A stretch of DNA of 64,000 nucleotides from an uncultured Vibrio sp. (GTDB lineage Bacteria > Pseudomonadota > Gammaproteobacteria > Enterobacterales > Vibrionaceae), in contig NZ_CANLBV010000015.1 in the NCBI RefSeq assembly GCF_947488985.1, forward strand, positions 1 to 64,000, in the 5' to 3' direction. The position numbers and the translations under genes are program-made. Below the pieces are notes generated by a model. It was not told the DNA's origin. It worked only from the letters and a program-made list of their open reading frames with translations, and searched no databases. Within the stretch, counting starts at the first letter, position 1. Every line of letters starts with the position of its first letter. Positions 31,785 through 41,153 of the stretch are shown here, piece by piece.

Positions 31785-32107
31785 TACCAACATCAAAAAA
31801 TCTCAGTGGATTAGCAAAGCACTTGATCAATCTACTAGGACTATTGGTGATCTTATCTGCATTGATGATCTCGGATCCTTTTTGACAATTTGCTGCGATC
31901 ACTTTCCCCATCACCTGCTGGATCAAAAGATATCTTCTTCTTATTCACAGGGTTCGTCTACTCGCTCAGCTCTTCTGGATAGGATTTTCTTATATAGATT
32001 GGCAGCAGTTTTGGTCCCAGCATGGAGCACATCAGGCTGGCCTACGCTACCACCCACAAAGAAAGCAAGGAAAGCCCCAAGTCTGGCGAGACCATTCCCA
32101 CGGTTAA
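31781..32107 (+). pseudogene. Paralogous small membrane protein with internal TGA (paralogue 2)
   Basis: This reading frame opens with TTG 31781, overlapping the upstream stop, and runs 108 codons to TAA 32105-32107, with one in-frame TGA at 31883-31885 (codon 35). Both sides of the TGA align without gaps to the upstream 127-aa protein: LIN..., then after the stop P, W, L, IH, R, L, A and LFW at equal spacing. The TGA falls exactly opposite Trp in the paralogue, so TGG-to-TGA is the simplest explanation. The end (RYHPQRKQGKPQVWRDHSHG) is basic, like the paralogue. Probably a recent nonsense mutation; readthrough or a sequencing error are alternatives. Confidence 0.65.
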
Positions 32108-32139
32108 GGCATTACGATTAAAACGAAAGGAATCATTAC

Positions 32140-32988
32140 ATGAACATAAACCAGCTAGCCATGCTATTGGCTGCAGCCCCAATTTTGCTGACTGGATGCG
32201 CGACAACATCAACTCCTGCTACTTACGATAATACTCACAGTAAAGCTTTCAATATCGCTCAAGCGGGTGGCCTATACGAAGTAAAAGATCGTCCCGTGCC
32301 GCGATCTGAATATGAATCTCTAAAATTCACTGGTAACACTGCCACCAATACCCTGTTATTCACCTCATCGCTCGGCGCTAATATGGATCTGGGGGCTGGC
32401 CTAGGTATGGGTTTGCTAACATCGGTTTTGGAACAACCCGGTACAGCTTCTCGTAACAGTGTGGTTGCTTGGATGCCACAAAGCGAAGCTGCGACCTCTG
32501 AAGAAGCACAGGCAAAGCTGGTAAAGCTGATGAAAGTGGCGATGGAAGATACCCTCAAGGAAATGGGGTTAAGCTATGAAGTTACCAATGGGAATTCTGA
32601 TCGCAAAGTAGAGTTCTACTTCCACAATGAAGAGTTTGGTTGCCCAGAGTACCAACAAGGCATGACCAACAAAGATCTCTGCTACATTGCCGCTGAAATA
32701 TTTGAACCTCGCAAAGCCGCCTCCCCTTCATTTGTTAGCTCAGCACAAAACTCATATGCGTTCGAGTCTAACCATAATGTGTATTACCACCGCTTCCGAG
32801 TGACTCCTGGGCGTGATAGCAATGTTCCGACAGATCAAATGTATGCCGCAGTAAGCAGTAAGCTGCCTGAATGGGTTTACCTGTACATTGCATCTGGTCA
32901 GATTAAGATCAACGACACAACCGTAACAACGCCATACCTACTTGAACAAGGGAAAGCACACCTATTTATCCATCCAGAAGAAAACTAA
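32140..32988 (+). CDS. Lipoprotein of unknown function
   Basis: A 282-aa protein with a lipoprotein signal peptide: the lipobox LTGC ends at Cys20, and Ala21 predicts outer-membrane sorting. A glycine-rich hydrophobic stretch (LGANMDLGAGLGMGLLTS, about 78-95) follows, and two cysteines (FGCPEY and KDLCYI) could form a disulfide. aaagga precedes the start. No family recognised. It is the last gene of the XRE-controlled membrane module, so an envelope role such as exclusion of phage or plasmids is possible; this is a guess from location only. Confidence 0.75.
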   Translation: MNINQLAMLLAAAPILLTGCATTSTPATYDNTHSKAFNIAQAGGLYEVKDRPVPRSEYESLKFTGNTATNTLLFTSSLGANMDLGAGLGMGLLTSVLEQPGTASRNSVVAWMPQSEAATSEEAQAKLVKLMKVAMEDTLKEMGLSYEVTNGNSDRKVEFYFHNEEFGCPEYQQGMTNKDLCYIAAEIFEPRKAASPSFVSSAQNSYAFESNHNVYYHRFRVTPGRDSNVPTDQMYAAVSSKLPEWVYLYIASGQIKINDTTVTTPYLLEQGKAHLFIHPEEN

Positions 32989-33018
32989 AGATCCGTTAAA
33001 TTAACGAGCGCTGGAAAA

Positions 33019-33046
33019 CCGTTTCCCACCATTCCCACTTTTCCCA
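33019..33046. repeat. Right-end TTCCCA repeat cluster
   Basis: ccgtttccca, then ttcccac at 33032 and ttttccca at 33039. The first two parts repeat the motif upstream of the excisionase gene (17116-17134) at the same spacing. Candidate excisionase binding sites near attR. Confidence 0.45.
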
Positions 33047-33070
33047 TCCTGATCTATGATGGAAGTCATC

Positions 33071-33081
33071 TTGGGAAGTAA
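33071..33081 (+). repeat. Third att-like half core
   Basis: ttgggaagtaa is an exact 11-bp copy of the right half of attL (15361-15371), 83 bp inside attR. The left half is not present. It may be the trace of an earlier tandem insertion or chance. Confidence 0.35.
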
Positions 33082-33103
33082 GTATTTGACCATAAATTGT
33101 AAT

Positions 33104-33125
33104 TTGGTCCCCAATCGGTCCCCAA
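33104..33125. promoter_or_regulatory. Right-end CCCCAA pair, candidate arm site
   Basis: Two ggtccccaa repeats whose CCCCAA cores start at 33109 and 33120, 11 bp apart. They mirror the pairs at the left end (15484/15495 and 15520/15531). Likely bound by the integrase or a cofactor. Confidence 0.5.
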
Positions 33126-33163
33126 GACGTCGCGCGAGGCCAGCTATTATGGGAAACTTCACT

Positions 33164-33181
33164 TTCTGTATTGGTAAATAA
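33164..33181 (+). repeat. attR core (18-bp direct repeat)
   Basis: ttctgtattggtaaataa, identical to attL except at two positions. It is directly followed by a hairpin terminator and mioC, the sequence expected behind mnmE. Confidence 0.88.
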
Positions 33182-33185
33182 CTTT

Positions 33186-33216
33186 AAAAGGCTGGCTTAT
33201 GCTGGCCTTTTCTTTT
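33186..33216 (+). terminator. Displaced mnmE terminator
   Basis: Arms aaaaggc and gcctttt around a tggctt/gctgg loop region, followed by tcttttg. It directly follows attR, so it was the terminator of mnmE before the island entered. Confidence 0.65.
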
Positions 33217-33230
33217 GTAAGGACAGCGTA

Positions 33231-33665
33231 ATGATCCACATTATTACAGGCAGCACCTTAGGCGGTGCCGAATATGTCGGCGATCACCTAAATGATCTTC
33301 TTGATGCCCAAGGTCACGAGACACGCCTTCATAATCAGCCTGAATACGATGATATTCCACAGCAAGGCCTTTGGTTACTGGTGACTTCAACCCATGGTGC
33401 TGGCGAGTTTCCAGATAACATTAAACCGTTTATCGGCGCATTGACCCAGCAATCTCCAGATTTAAGTCAGGTTCGCTATGCTGTCGTGGCGCTTGGGGAT
33501 TCCAGTTACGACACCTTCTGTGTTGCTGGAAAATCAGTCCACAACCAACTGAGAGAGCTCGGTGCACAACCTATTTCTGACTGTTTTACCATCGATGTAC
33601 TGGAAACTCCGGTCCCAGAAGATGCCGCAGAGGCGTGGTATAACGATCATAGTGACCAGTTTTAG
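33231..33665 (+). CDS. mioC: Flavodoxin-like FMN-binding protein MioC
   Basis: A 144-aa flavodoxin-fold protein with the start at ATG 33231 ([20 protein letters not shown]), after aagga. FMN-phosphate loop residues are at GSTLGGAEY, and the flavin contact loops are STHGAGEFP near residue 55 and [11 protein letters not shown] near 86. It is linked to biotin synthase electron supply in E. coli. It lies beside oriC and is read toward it. The island end now replaces its native upstream DNA except for the last 50 bp. Confidence 0.93.
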   Translation: MIHIITGSTLGGAEYVGDHLNDLLDAQGHETRLHNQPEYDDIPQQGLWLLVTSTHGAGEFPDNIKPFIGALTQQSPDLSQVRYAVVALGDSSYDTFCVAGKSVHNQLRELGAQPISDCFTIDVLETPVPEDAAEAWYNDHSDQF

Positions 33666-33682
33666 CCTCTCCCTTCTCTACT

Positions 33683-33706
33683 AAAGCGGCTTTTGCCGCT
33701 TTTTTT
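33683..33706 (+). terminator. Terminator after mioC
   Basis: Arms aaagcggc and gccgcttt with loop tttt and a T run. It would limit mioC transcription entering oriC. Confidence 0.85.
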
Positions 33707-33719
33707 ACGCCTGAATATC

Positions 33720-34060
33720 AGGGTTGTGAATAACTTTTTATCAAAAACATCGAAAATTGACGATCTATTTCCCATTTTGGCTGTGGATAAGATCATACAT
33801 ATACGGTGATTAACCTATAGTTATCCAAATAACAAGTTTTAGGCTAATTTTCATCTGTGAATAAGTAGCCATTTTGATCCCAGCTAATCCTCATCCTGAT
33901 CAAAGTTAGATCACACCATCTGATCAAAAAAAGATCCATGATCTCGTTGATCATTTCTGAGTTATCCACAAATGCACTCGATCCTAATAATAGATCTAAT
34001 AAAAGATCTCCTTAAAGATCTTATCTATATTAATTAAAAAACGCTTATTCGAAAAATCCC
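33720..34060. other. oriC: Chromosome 1 replication origin oriC
   Basis: Lies between mioC and mnmG, the Vibrio position. Perfect DnaA boxes lie at 33782-33790 (minus) and 33962-33970 (plus). One-off boxes lie at 33725-33733 (minus, ttattcaca), 33821-33829 (ttatccaaa) and 33856-33864 (minus). I count 13 GATC sites between 33762 and 34020, the Dam/SeqA signature. The right part (33990-34045), with repeated GATCT-led A/T-rich units, is the likely duplex-unwinding element. No gene lies within 33666-34147. Confidence 0.93.
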
Positions 34061-34147
34061 AAAAACGTTTTCTCATGCTATGAAAACAGGTAGAATATCG
34101 CTCCTTTTTCTCTGTCTAGAAAACATTTGAATACCTGAGGTCGGTTC

Positions 34148-36043
34148 ATGCTTTATCACGAAAAATTTGACGTCATCGTTGTTGGTGGTGGCCATGCAGG
34201 AACGGAAGCCGCACTCGCATCTGCACGTACTGGTCAAAGTACGTTATTGCTTACGCACAATATCGATACGTTAGGACAAATGTCCTGTAACCCTGCTATC
34301 GGTGGGATCGGTAAAGGCCACTTGGTGAAAGAGGTCGATGCGATGGGTGGTTTAATGGCGCAAGCTATTGATCATGCAGGTATTCAATTCCGAACATTAA
34401 ACGCATCAAAAGGCCCTGCGGTACGTGCAACTCGTGCACAAGCTGACCGAGCTCTTTACAAGGCTTTTGTGCGTAATGCTCTTGAGAACACACCAAACTT
34501 AACCCTATTCCAACAGTCGGTTGATGATTTGATCGTTGAACAGGATCAAGTGGTGGGTGTGGTGACTCAGATGGGGCTTAAGTTCCGCGCCAGTGCTGTG
34601 GTACTGACAGTCGGAACATTCCTAGGCGGAAAGATCCATATTGGTATGGAAAGCTCTTCAGGTGGCCGTGCTGGTGATCCACCGTCGATCGCTTTGGCGG
34701 ACCGTCTTCGTGATCTTCCATTCCGAGTTGATCGCCTAAAAACAGGGACCCCTCCTCGTATCGATGCACGTAGCGTTGATTTTTCTGAGCTGGAAGTCCA
34801 ACATGGCGATAACCCAACTCCGGTATTTTCATTCATGGGTAGCCGAGCGCAACAGCCTCGTCAAATTCCATGCTACATCACACATACCAATGAAAATACG
34901 CATGACGTTATTCGCGCTAATCTCGATCGCAGCCCAATGTACGCGGGGGTAATTGAGGGTATTGGTCCTCGCTATTGCCCATCTATTGAAGATAAGGTGA
35001 TGCGTTTTGCAGATAAAAATAGCCACCAAATTTTTATTGAGCCAGAAGGTCTAACGACCCACGAGCTGTACCCGAATGGCATCTCGACCAGCTTACCGTT
35101 TGACGTACAGGTTCAAATTGTTCGCTCGATGAAGGGCTTTGAAAATGCGCACATCGTTCGTCCTGGTTATGCGATCGAATATGATTTCTTTGATCCTCGC
35201 GACCTTAAGCTGACTTACGAAACCAAGTTTATTAAGGGTCTATTCTTTGCCGGCCAAATCAATGGCACCACTGGCTACGAAGAAGCGGCAGCACAAGGCT
35301 TGATGGCGGGTCTGAATGCGAGTTTGTTTACCCAAGGCAAAGAAGGCTGGAGCCCGCGTCGTGATCAAGCTTATATGGGCGTGCTTATTGACGATCTATC
35401 TACCATGGGCACCAAAGAACCTTACCGCATGTTTACGTCTCGCGCGGAATACCGTCTGCTACTTCGTGAAGACAACGCCGATATCCGCTTGACTGAAAAA
35501 TCGCGTGAACTTGGCCTTGTTGATGACGCTCGTTGGGCTCGTTTCAACGAGAAGATGGAAAACATGGAGAAGGAACGTCAACGTCTCAAAGATACTTGGA
35601 TTAATCCAAAATCTGAAGATATTGATCAACTGAACCAAATATTGAAAACCCCAATGTCTCGCGAAGCCAGTGGTGAAGATCTTCTGCGTCGTCCAGAGAT
35701 GACTTATTCACAGCTTACGGCTCTGGATCGTTTTGCTCCTGCACTGGAAGATCAACAAGCATCTGAGCAAGTTGAGATCCAAGTGAAGTACGAAGGCTAC
35801 ATCCAACGCCAACAAGATGAAATTGAAAAATCACTGCGTCATGAAAACACCAAACTGCCGGCTGATATTGATTACAGCCAAGTGAAAGGGCTTTCTAACG
35901 AAGTGGTTCTTAAACTAACCACCACCAAACCGGACTCAATTGGTATTGCTTCGCGAATTTCAGGTATCACACCTGCAGCGATCTCAATTCTGTTGGTTTA
36001 CTTGAAAAAACACGGCCTGTTAAAAAAAGGTGAGGAAGCATAA
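34148..36043 (+). CDS. mnmG: tRNA uridine-5-carboxymethylaminomethyl modification enzyme MnmG (GidA)
   Basis: A 631-aa FAD-dependent partner of MnmE in wobble U34 modification. The dinucleotide-binding motif [12 protein letters not shown] is at about residues 12-23, and the GidA signatures ([24 protein letters not shown] near 45, and [16 protein letters not shown] near 370) are present. It lies directly right of oriC, transcribed away from it, and overlaps rsmG by 1 nt. The partner gene mnmE is now 19 kb away because of the island. Confidence 0.97.
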   Translation: MLYHEKFDVIVVGGGHAGTEAALASARTGQSTLLLTHNIDTLGQMSCNPAIGGIGKGHLVKEVDAMGGLMAQAIDHAGIQFRTLNASKGPAVRATRAQADRALYKAFVRNALENTPNLTLFQQSVDDLIVEQDQVVGVVTQMGLKFRASAVVLTVGTFLGGKIHIGMESSSGGRAGDPPSIALADRLRDLPFRVDRLKTGTPPRIDARSVDFSELEVQHGDNPTPVFSFMGSRAQQPRQIPCYITHTNENTHDVIRANLDRSPMYAGVIEGIGPRYCPSIEDKVMRFADKNSHQIFIEPEGLTTHELYPNGISTSLPFDVQVQIVRSMKGFENAHIVRPGYAIEYDFFDPRDLKLTYETKFIKGLFFAGQINGTTGYEEAAAQGLMAGLNASLFTQGKEGWSPRRDQAYMGVLIDDLSTMGTKEPYRMFTSRAEYRLLLREDNADIRLTEKSRELGLVDDARWARFNEKMENMEKERQRLKDTWINPKSEDIDQLNQILKTPMSREASGEDLLRRPEMTYSQLTALDRFAPALEDQQASEQVEIQVKYEGYIQRQQDEIEKSLRHENTKLPADIDYSQVKGLSNEVVLKLTTTKPDSIGIASRISGITPAAISILLVYLKKHGLLKKGEEA

Positions 36044-36675
36044 TGAGCGCATTACGCGAAAAACTGGATCACCTGATTGGCCAGACTGAACTTGAAGTAT
36101 CTGAAAAGCAGCGTGGCCAGTTGGTTGGCTACGTTGAGCTACTGAATAAATGGAACAAAGCTTACAACCTGACATCGGTTCGTGATCCATTAGAAATGAT
36201 GGTGAAACATATCTTAGATAGCATCATTGTTAGCACTCACTTACAAGGTAAGCGCTTTATCGATGTCGGTACGGGACCTGGTTTACCTGGGATTCCGCTC
36301 TCAATCATGAACCCTGACTGCGAGTTTTATTTGCTAGATAGCTTGGGTAAGCGTATTCGTTTTATCAAGCAGGTGATTCATGAACTGGGGATCGACAACG
36401 TGGTGCCCGTTCAAAGTCGTGTTGAAGAGTTTCAACCGGAAGAAAAGTTTGATGCAGTGCTCAGTCGTGCATTTGCGTCAATGACAGACATGGTAGAGTG
36501 GTGTCACCATTTACCTAAAGAGCAATCCGGTGTATTTTTGGCTCTTAAGGGACAACATCCTAGAGACGAAATTGATCTGTTACCTGAATGGTGTTCAGTG
36601 ACAGACATTAAGGCTCTTCAAGTTCCAGAGCTTGATGGGGAGCGTCATCTAGTTACTTTATCGCGACAGGGATAA
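36043..36675 (+). CDS. rsmG: 16S rRNA (guanine527-N7)-methyltransferase RsmG (GidB)
   Basis: A 210-aa SAM-dependent enzyme methylating G527 of 16S rRNA. The SAM motif [14 protein letters not shown] is near residue 71, and [15 protein letters not shown] near 35 is a family hallmark. It is coupled to mnmG by a one-base overlap and followed by parA after 14 nt. Confidence 0.96.
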   Translation: MSALREKLDHLIGQTELEVSEKQRGQLVGYVELLNKWNKAYNLTSVRDPLEMMVKHILDSIIVSTHLQGKRFIDVGTGPGLPGIPLSIMNPDCEFYLLDSLGKRIRFIKQVIHELGIDNVVPVQSRVEEFQPEEKFDAVLSRAFASMTDMVEWCHHLPKEQSGVFLALKGQHPRDEIDLLPEWCSVTDIKALQVPELDGERHLVTLSRQG

Positions 36676-36689
36676 TCAGCGAGGCCATA

Positions 36690-37463
36690 GTGGGTAGAAT
36701 AGTAGCAATTGCCAACCAGAAAGGTGGCGTAGGTAAAACAACAACTTGCATCAATTTAGCAGCATCAATGGCGGCAACAAAACGCAAGGTATTGGTTGTT
36801 GACCTCGATCCTCAAGGTAATGCCACTATGGCGAGTGGTGTCGACAAATATCAGGTTGAAGCCACCGCTTACGACCTGCTCGTAGAAGATACCCCATTTG
36901 ATGAGGTTGTTTGTCGAAGGACATCCGGTCATTACGATCTCATCGCCGCCAATGGTGATGTCACGGCTGCTGAAATCAAGTTGATGGAAGTGTTTGCTCG
37001 TGAGGTTCGCCTTAAGAATGCATTGGCGTCAGTTCGTAATAACTATGATTTCATCTTTATCGATTGCCCCCCCTCTTTAAACCTTCTTACAATTAATGCG
37101 ATGGCTGCGGCTGATTCCGTATTGGTTCCGATGCAATGTGAATATTTTGCTCTAGAAGGTTTAACCGCGTTGATGGATACCATCAGTAAGCTTGCTGCGG
37201 TAGTAAATGAAAATTTGAAGATCGAAGGTCTTCTCCGCACGATGTACGATCCTCGTAATCGCTTATCAAATGAAGTATCTGATCAACTCAAAAAACACTT
37301 CGGTAGCAAGGTTTATCGAACTGTGATCCCTAGAAATGTACGTCTGGCAGAAGCGCCGAGTCATGGCAAGCCAGCAATGTACTACGACAAATATTCCTCA
37401 GGTGCTAAGGCATACCTTGCTCTTGCAGGGGAAATGTTGCGTCGTGAAGAAGTACCCGTATAG
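36690..37463 (+). CDS. parA: Chromosome partitioning ATPase ParA
   Basis: A 257-aa deviant Walker A ATPase. KGGVGKTTTCINLA is at about residues 11-24, and FIDCPPSLNLLTINA near 125 is the Walker B region. With ParB and parS it segregates the origin of chromosome 1. A GTG start (gtgggtagaata) is used. It lies between rsmG and parB, the normal origin-proximal arrangement. Confidence 0.96.
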   Translation: MGRIVAIANQKGGVGKTTTCINLAASMAATKRKVLVVDLDPQGNATMASGVDKYQVEATAYDLLVEDTPFDEVVCRRTSGHYDLIAANGDVTAAEIKLMEVFAREVRLKNALASVRNNYDFIFIDCPPSLNLLTINAMAAADSVLVPMQCEYFALEGLTALMDTISKLAAVVNENLKIEGLLRTMYDPRNRLSNEVSDQLKKHFGSKVYRTVIPRNVRLAEAPSHGKPAMYYDKYSSGAKAYLALAGEMLRREEVPV

Positions 37464-37486
37464 GTCTAACCAAAGGAATTCACTCA

Positions 37487-38368
37487 ATGTCTAAGCGTGG
37501 TTTAGGAATGGGGCTAGATGCATTACTTGCAACTAGCTCGTTGGCTCGTGAAAAACAGCAAGTTGCGTCTCAAAGTCAGGTTTTATCTGCTGATGGTGAG
37601 TTGACGGAACTGGTTGTTGGTTGTTTACAACCTGGTGTTTATCAACCACGTAGGGATATTGCGCCGGAAGCACTAGAAGAGCTGGCTGTATCCATTCAAT
37701 CTCAAGGTATTATCCAGCCGATCGTTGTACGCCCTCTGGCACACGACCAGTTTGAGATTATCGCGGGTGAACGTCGCTGGAGAGCGGCCCGTCAAGCGGG
37801 CCTTAAGCGAGTGCCATGCTTAATCAAGAGGGTTGAAGACAAAGCGGCGATTGCGATGGCGTTGATCGAGAATATTCAGCGCGAAGACCTTAACGTTATC
37901 GAAGAAGCGCAAGCGCTAGAGCGCTTACAGAACGAATTTGAACTGACACACCAAAAGGTGGCTGAGGTGATTGGCAAGTCGCGAGCGACGGTCAGTAACT
38001 TATTACGTTTGAATCAGTTGGCTGACCCCGTTAAGGCTTTGGTGGTATCAAAACAGCTTGAGATGGGCCACGCTCGAGCACTGCTTGCCCTAGAAGGTGA
38101 GATTCAGGTTGATGCGGCCAACACTGCAGCAACTAAAAAAATGACGGTGCGTCAAACTGAACAACTTGTCAAAAAGTGTTTAAAACCAGAGGTTGAGAGC
38201 AAATTGAAGCCCGAGGACAAAGAATCCTTAGAGCTTTCTCGAAGACTCACTGAAAAGTTGCAAGCAAAAGTTTCAGTTATACGCTCTGTTAGTGGTAAGT
38301 CAAAAGTGACAATTTTACTTGATAAACCCGACGAATTAGAGCAACTTATTGCCAAATTGGTACATTAA
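37487..38368 (+). CDS. parB: Chromosome partitioning protein ParB
   Basis: A 293-aa CTPase/DNA clamp binding parS. The N-terminal box KRGLGMGLDALLA, the ParB/Srx CTP motif (AGERRWRAARQAG near 96), ENIQREDLN near 127 and the helix-turn-helix (HQKVAEVIGKSRATVSNLLRL near 155) are all visible. It is 23 nt downstream of parA. No perfect parS is visible in this window. Confidence 0.96.
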   Translation: MSKRGLGMGLDALLATSSLAREKQQVASQSQVLSADGELTELVVGCLQPGVYQPRRDIAPEALEELAVSIQSQGIIQPIVVRPLAHDQFEIIAGERRWRAARQAGLKRVPCLIKRVEDKAAIAMALIENIQREDLNVIEEAQALERLQNEFELTHQKVAEVIGKSRATVSNLLRLNQLADPVKALVVSKQLEMGHARALLALEGEIQVDAANTAATKKMTVRQTEQLVKKCLKPEVESKLKPEDKESLELSRRLTEKLQAKVSVIRSVSGKSKVTILLDKPDELEQLIAKLVH

Positions 38369-38559
38369 ATGAGATAATTGAGTCCGCTCAATCATGTAAT
38401 AAAAATACAAATTATTTCAATAAATGTAGGTTTGTATACAAAAATGTAAATGATTGCTGTGTTGTTGTTGCAATCACTTTAGCTGAACGTATAATTTTTG
38501 CCAATTTCTCTGGTCACCTTGTATTGAGTGACCAAATGGGCTTAAAGAGGAACGAATAC

Positions 38560-38955
38560 ATGGTAACTGCGTTAGTAAGACCAGGACGAGTGCTTGCAAA
38601 GCAAATGTTATTGATCGAGCTTAGCGCGGTTATATTATTGGCGATAGGGTTAGGTTTAGCTGTTAATCCTGATTGGGGTTTTGCTGCATTAATTGGTGGT
38701 GGTATTTTTGTCATCGCGAATGTGGTTTTTTGTGTGTGCGCTTTCCTCTTTTGTGGAGCTCGTGCAACCAAGTTAGTGACGGCGTCGTTTTATGCAGGCG
38801 AAGTGCTAAAAATCTTAATCACAGTTCTACTATTCTCTATTGTCTACATGTATATGCAGGTGGAATTAATTCCCCTCAAACTGACCTATTTACTGGTTCT
38901 AGGTATTAATATCTTTGCGCCAGTGCTTTTCATTAACAATAAAAAAATAGGATGA
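38560..38955 (+). CDS. atpI: ATP synthase assembly protein AtpI
   Basis: A 131-aa membrane protein with four hydrophobic segments. I choose ATG 38560 (MVTALVRPGRVLAKQML), preceded by agagg, over upstream ATG 38536 and TTG 38524. AtpI helps assemble the c-ring but is not part of the finished enzyme. It is the first gene of the atp operon and ends 3 nt before atpB. Confidence 0.88.
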   Translation: MVTALVRPGRVLAKQMLLIELSAVILLAIGLGLAVNPDWGFAALIGGGIFVIANVVFCVCAFLFCGARATKLVTASFYAGEVLKILITVLLFSIVYMYMQVELIPLKLTYLLVLGINIFAPVLFINNKKIG

Positions 38956-39756
<801 letters not shown>

Positions 39757-39803
39757 AATTTTTAAGTTTTATTCTAACTATTAATGTTAATCGGAGAACG
39801 TAA

Positions 39804-40061
<258 letters not shown>

Positions 40062-40120
40062 TTAACTGTTAATTAGTTAATTAAATTTTTGTAGTTGATT
40101 CTTAACGAGGGGTAGCTGTT

Positions 40121-40591
40121 GTGAATATGAACGCAACTCTGTTAGGTCAAGCAATTGCTTTTTCTATGTTTGTTTGGTTCTGCATGAAATATGTATGGCC
40201 ACCAATCATGCAAGCAATTGAAGAGCGTCAGAAAAAAATTGCTGACGGTCTAGTAGCCGCTGAACGCGCTGCTAAAAACTTGGATCTAGCACAAGCCAAC
40301 GCTTCTGACCAATTGAAAGAAGCGAAGCGCACCGCAACTGAGGTTATTGAACAGGCAAACAAACGCAAGGCTCAAATTATTGATGAAGCTCGCGAAGAGG
40401 CTCAGGCAGAACGCCAGAAAATCTTAGCGCAAGCGGAAGCAGAAATTGAAGCTGAGCGCACACGTGCCCGTGATGACCTGCGCAAACAAGTCGCAACTCT
40501 GGCAATTGCTGGTGCTGAGAAAATCCTTGAGCGTACAATCGATAAAGATGTACACGATGATCTTCTTAACAACATTACTGCAAAACTTTAA
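40121..40591 (+). CDS. atpF: ATP synthase subunit b
   Basis: A 156-aa peripheral stalk subunit. One N-terminal membrane helix ([21 protein letters not shown]) is followed by a long charged dimerising helix. It uses a GTG start, giving [10 protein letters not shown], as in E. coli atpF; ribosome site gagggg. Confidence 0.96.
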   Translation: MNMNATLLGQAIAFSMFVWFCMKYVWPPIMQAIEERQKKIADGLVAAERAAKNLDLAQANASDQLKEAKRTATEVIEQANKRKAQIIDEAREEAQAERQKILAQAEAEIEAERTRARDDLRKQVATLAIAGAEKILERTIDKDVHDDLLNNITAKL

Positions 40592-40606
40592 AGCAAGGGG
40601 CTGTAT

Positions 40607-41140
40607 ATGTCTGATTTGACTACAATCGCACGCCCCTATGCTAAAGCAGCGTTTGACTTTGCGGTAGAGAAAGGTGAGCTAGACCAATGGGGTCAGATGC
40701 TTACTTTTGCTGCCGAAGTGGCACAAAATGATGATGTTCACAATTTCTTAAGCAGTTCTCAAACTGCTGAAAAATTAGCTGAAGTATTCATTGTAATTTG
40801 TGGCGAACAATTTGATGAATTCGGCCAGAACTTGATAAAAGTAATGGCAGAGAATGGCCGCTTAATGGCTTTTCCTGATGTCTGTAAAGAGTTCTTATTG
40901 CTCAAACAAGAGCACGAGAAAGAGATCGACGTTGAAGTAACTTCAGCTGTTGCACTTTCTGAAGAACAACGCGCAGAGATCAGCAGCAAATTGGAACAGC
41001 GCTTAGCGCGCAAAGTTCAGCTGAATTGCAGTATAGATGAGACTCTACTTAGTGGAGTTATTATTCGAGCCGGAGACCTAGTCATCGATAACTCAGCGCG
41101 CAGTCGTTTAGACCGCCTGAGCGATGCATTGCAGTCTTAA
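40607..41140 (+). CDS. atpH: ATP synthase subunit delta
   Basis: A 177-aa stator subunit linking F1 to subunit b. The N-terminal [21 protein letters not shown] and the C-terminal [22 protein letters not shown] are family signatures. It lies between atpF and atpA. Confidence 0.96.
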   Translation: MSDLTTIARPYAKAAFDFAVEKGELDQWGQMLTFAAEVAQNDDVHNFLSSSQTAEKLAEVFIVICGEQFDEFGQNLIKVMAENGRLMAFPDVCKEFLLLKQEHEKEIDVEVTSAVALSEEQRAEISSKLEQRLARKVQLNCSIDETLLSGVIIRAGDLVIDNSARSRLDRLSDALQS

Positions 41141-41153
41141 TGGGGATTGGAGC

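Larger units (their letters stand above)
15354..33181. mobile_element. Genomic island in the 3' end of mnmE (SGI1-like mobilizable element)
   Basis: About 17.8 kb bounded by near-identical 18-bp repeats (15354-15371 and 33164-33181). It carries a tyrosine integrase next to the left end, an AlpA/Rep-like/excisionase operon, a mobI-like gene, defence genes and accessory genes, all inserted between mnmE and mioC, which are neighbours in V. cholerae. The insertion site is the one used by Salmonella genomic island 1. Two boxes matching the AcaCD motif support mobilisation by an IncC-type helper. No type IV secretion genes or relaxase are visible, so it cannot transfer alone. Confidence 0.9.

Noticed and set aside
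31883-31885. TGA as a selenocysteine codon
   Set aside because: The paralogue has Trp, not Cys, at this position and no suitable stem-loop is evident just downstream; a nonsense mutation is simpler.
31750-32121. 123-codon frame overlapping the second membrane paralogue
   Set aside because: Its translation is low-complexity and unlike any protein, whereas the neighbouring frame (31781-32107) aligns to the upstream paralogue except for one TGA. I treat the latter as the real, broken gene.
32022-32231. 69-codon frame overlapping the lipoprotein start
   Set aside because: It has no ribosome site, overlaps two better-supported frames and shows no hydrophobic or domain signal.
15372-33163. CRISPR array or insertion sequence inside the island
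   Set aside because: No regularly spaced long direct repeats, no cas genes and no transposase frames were found.
33171-33230. N-terminal extension of MioC from a TTG inside attR
   Set aside because: The start at 33231 matches MioC of other bacteria and has a ribosome site; the extension encodes the terminator hairpin.
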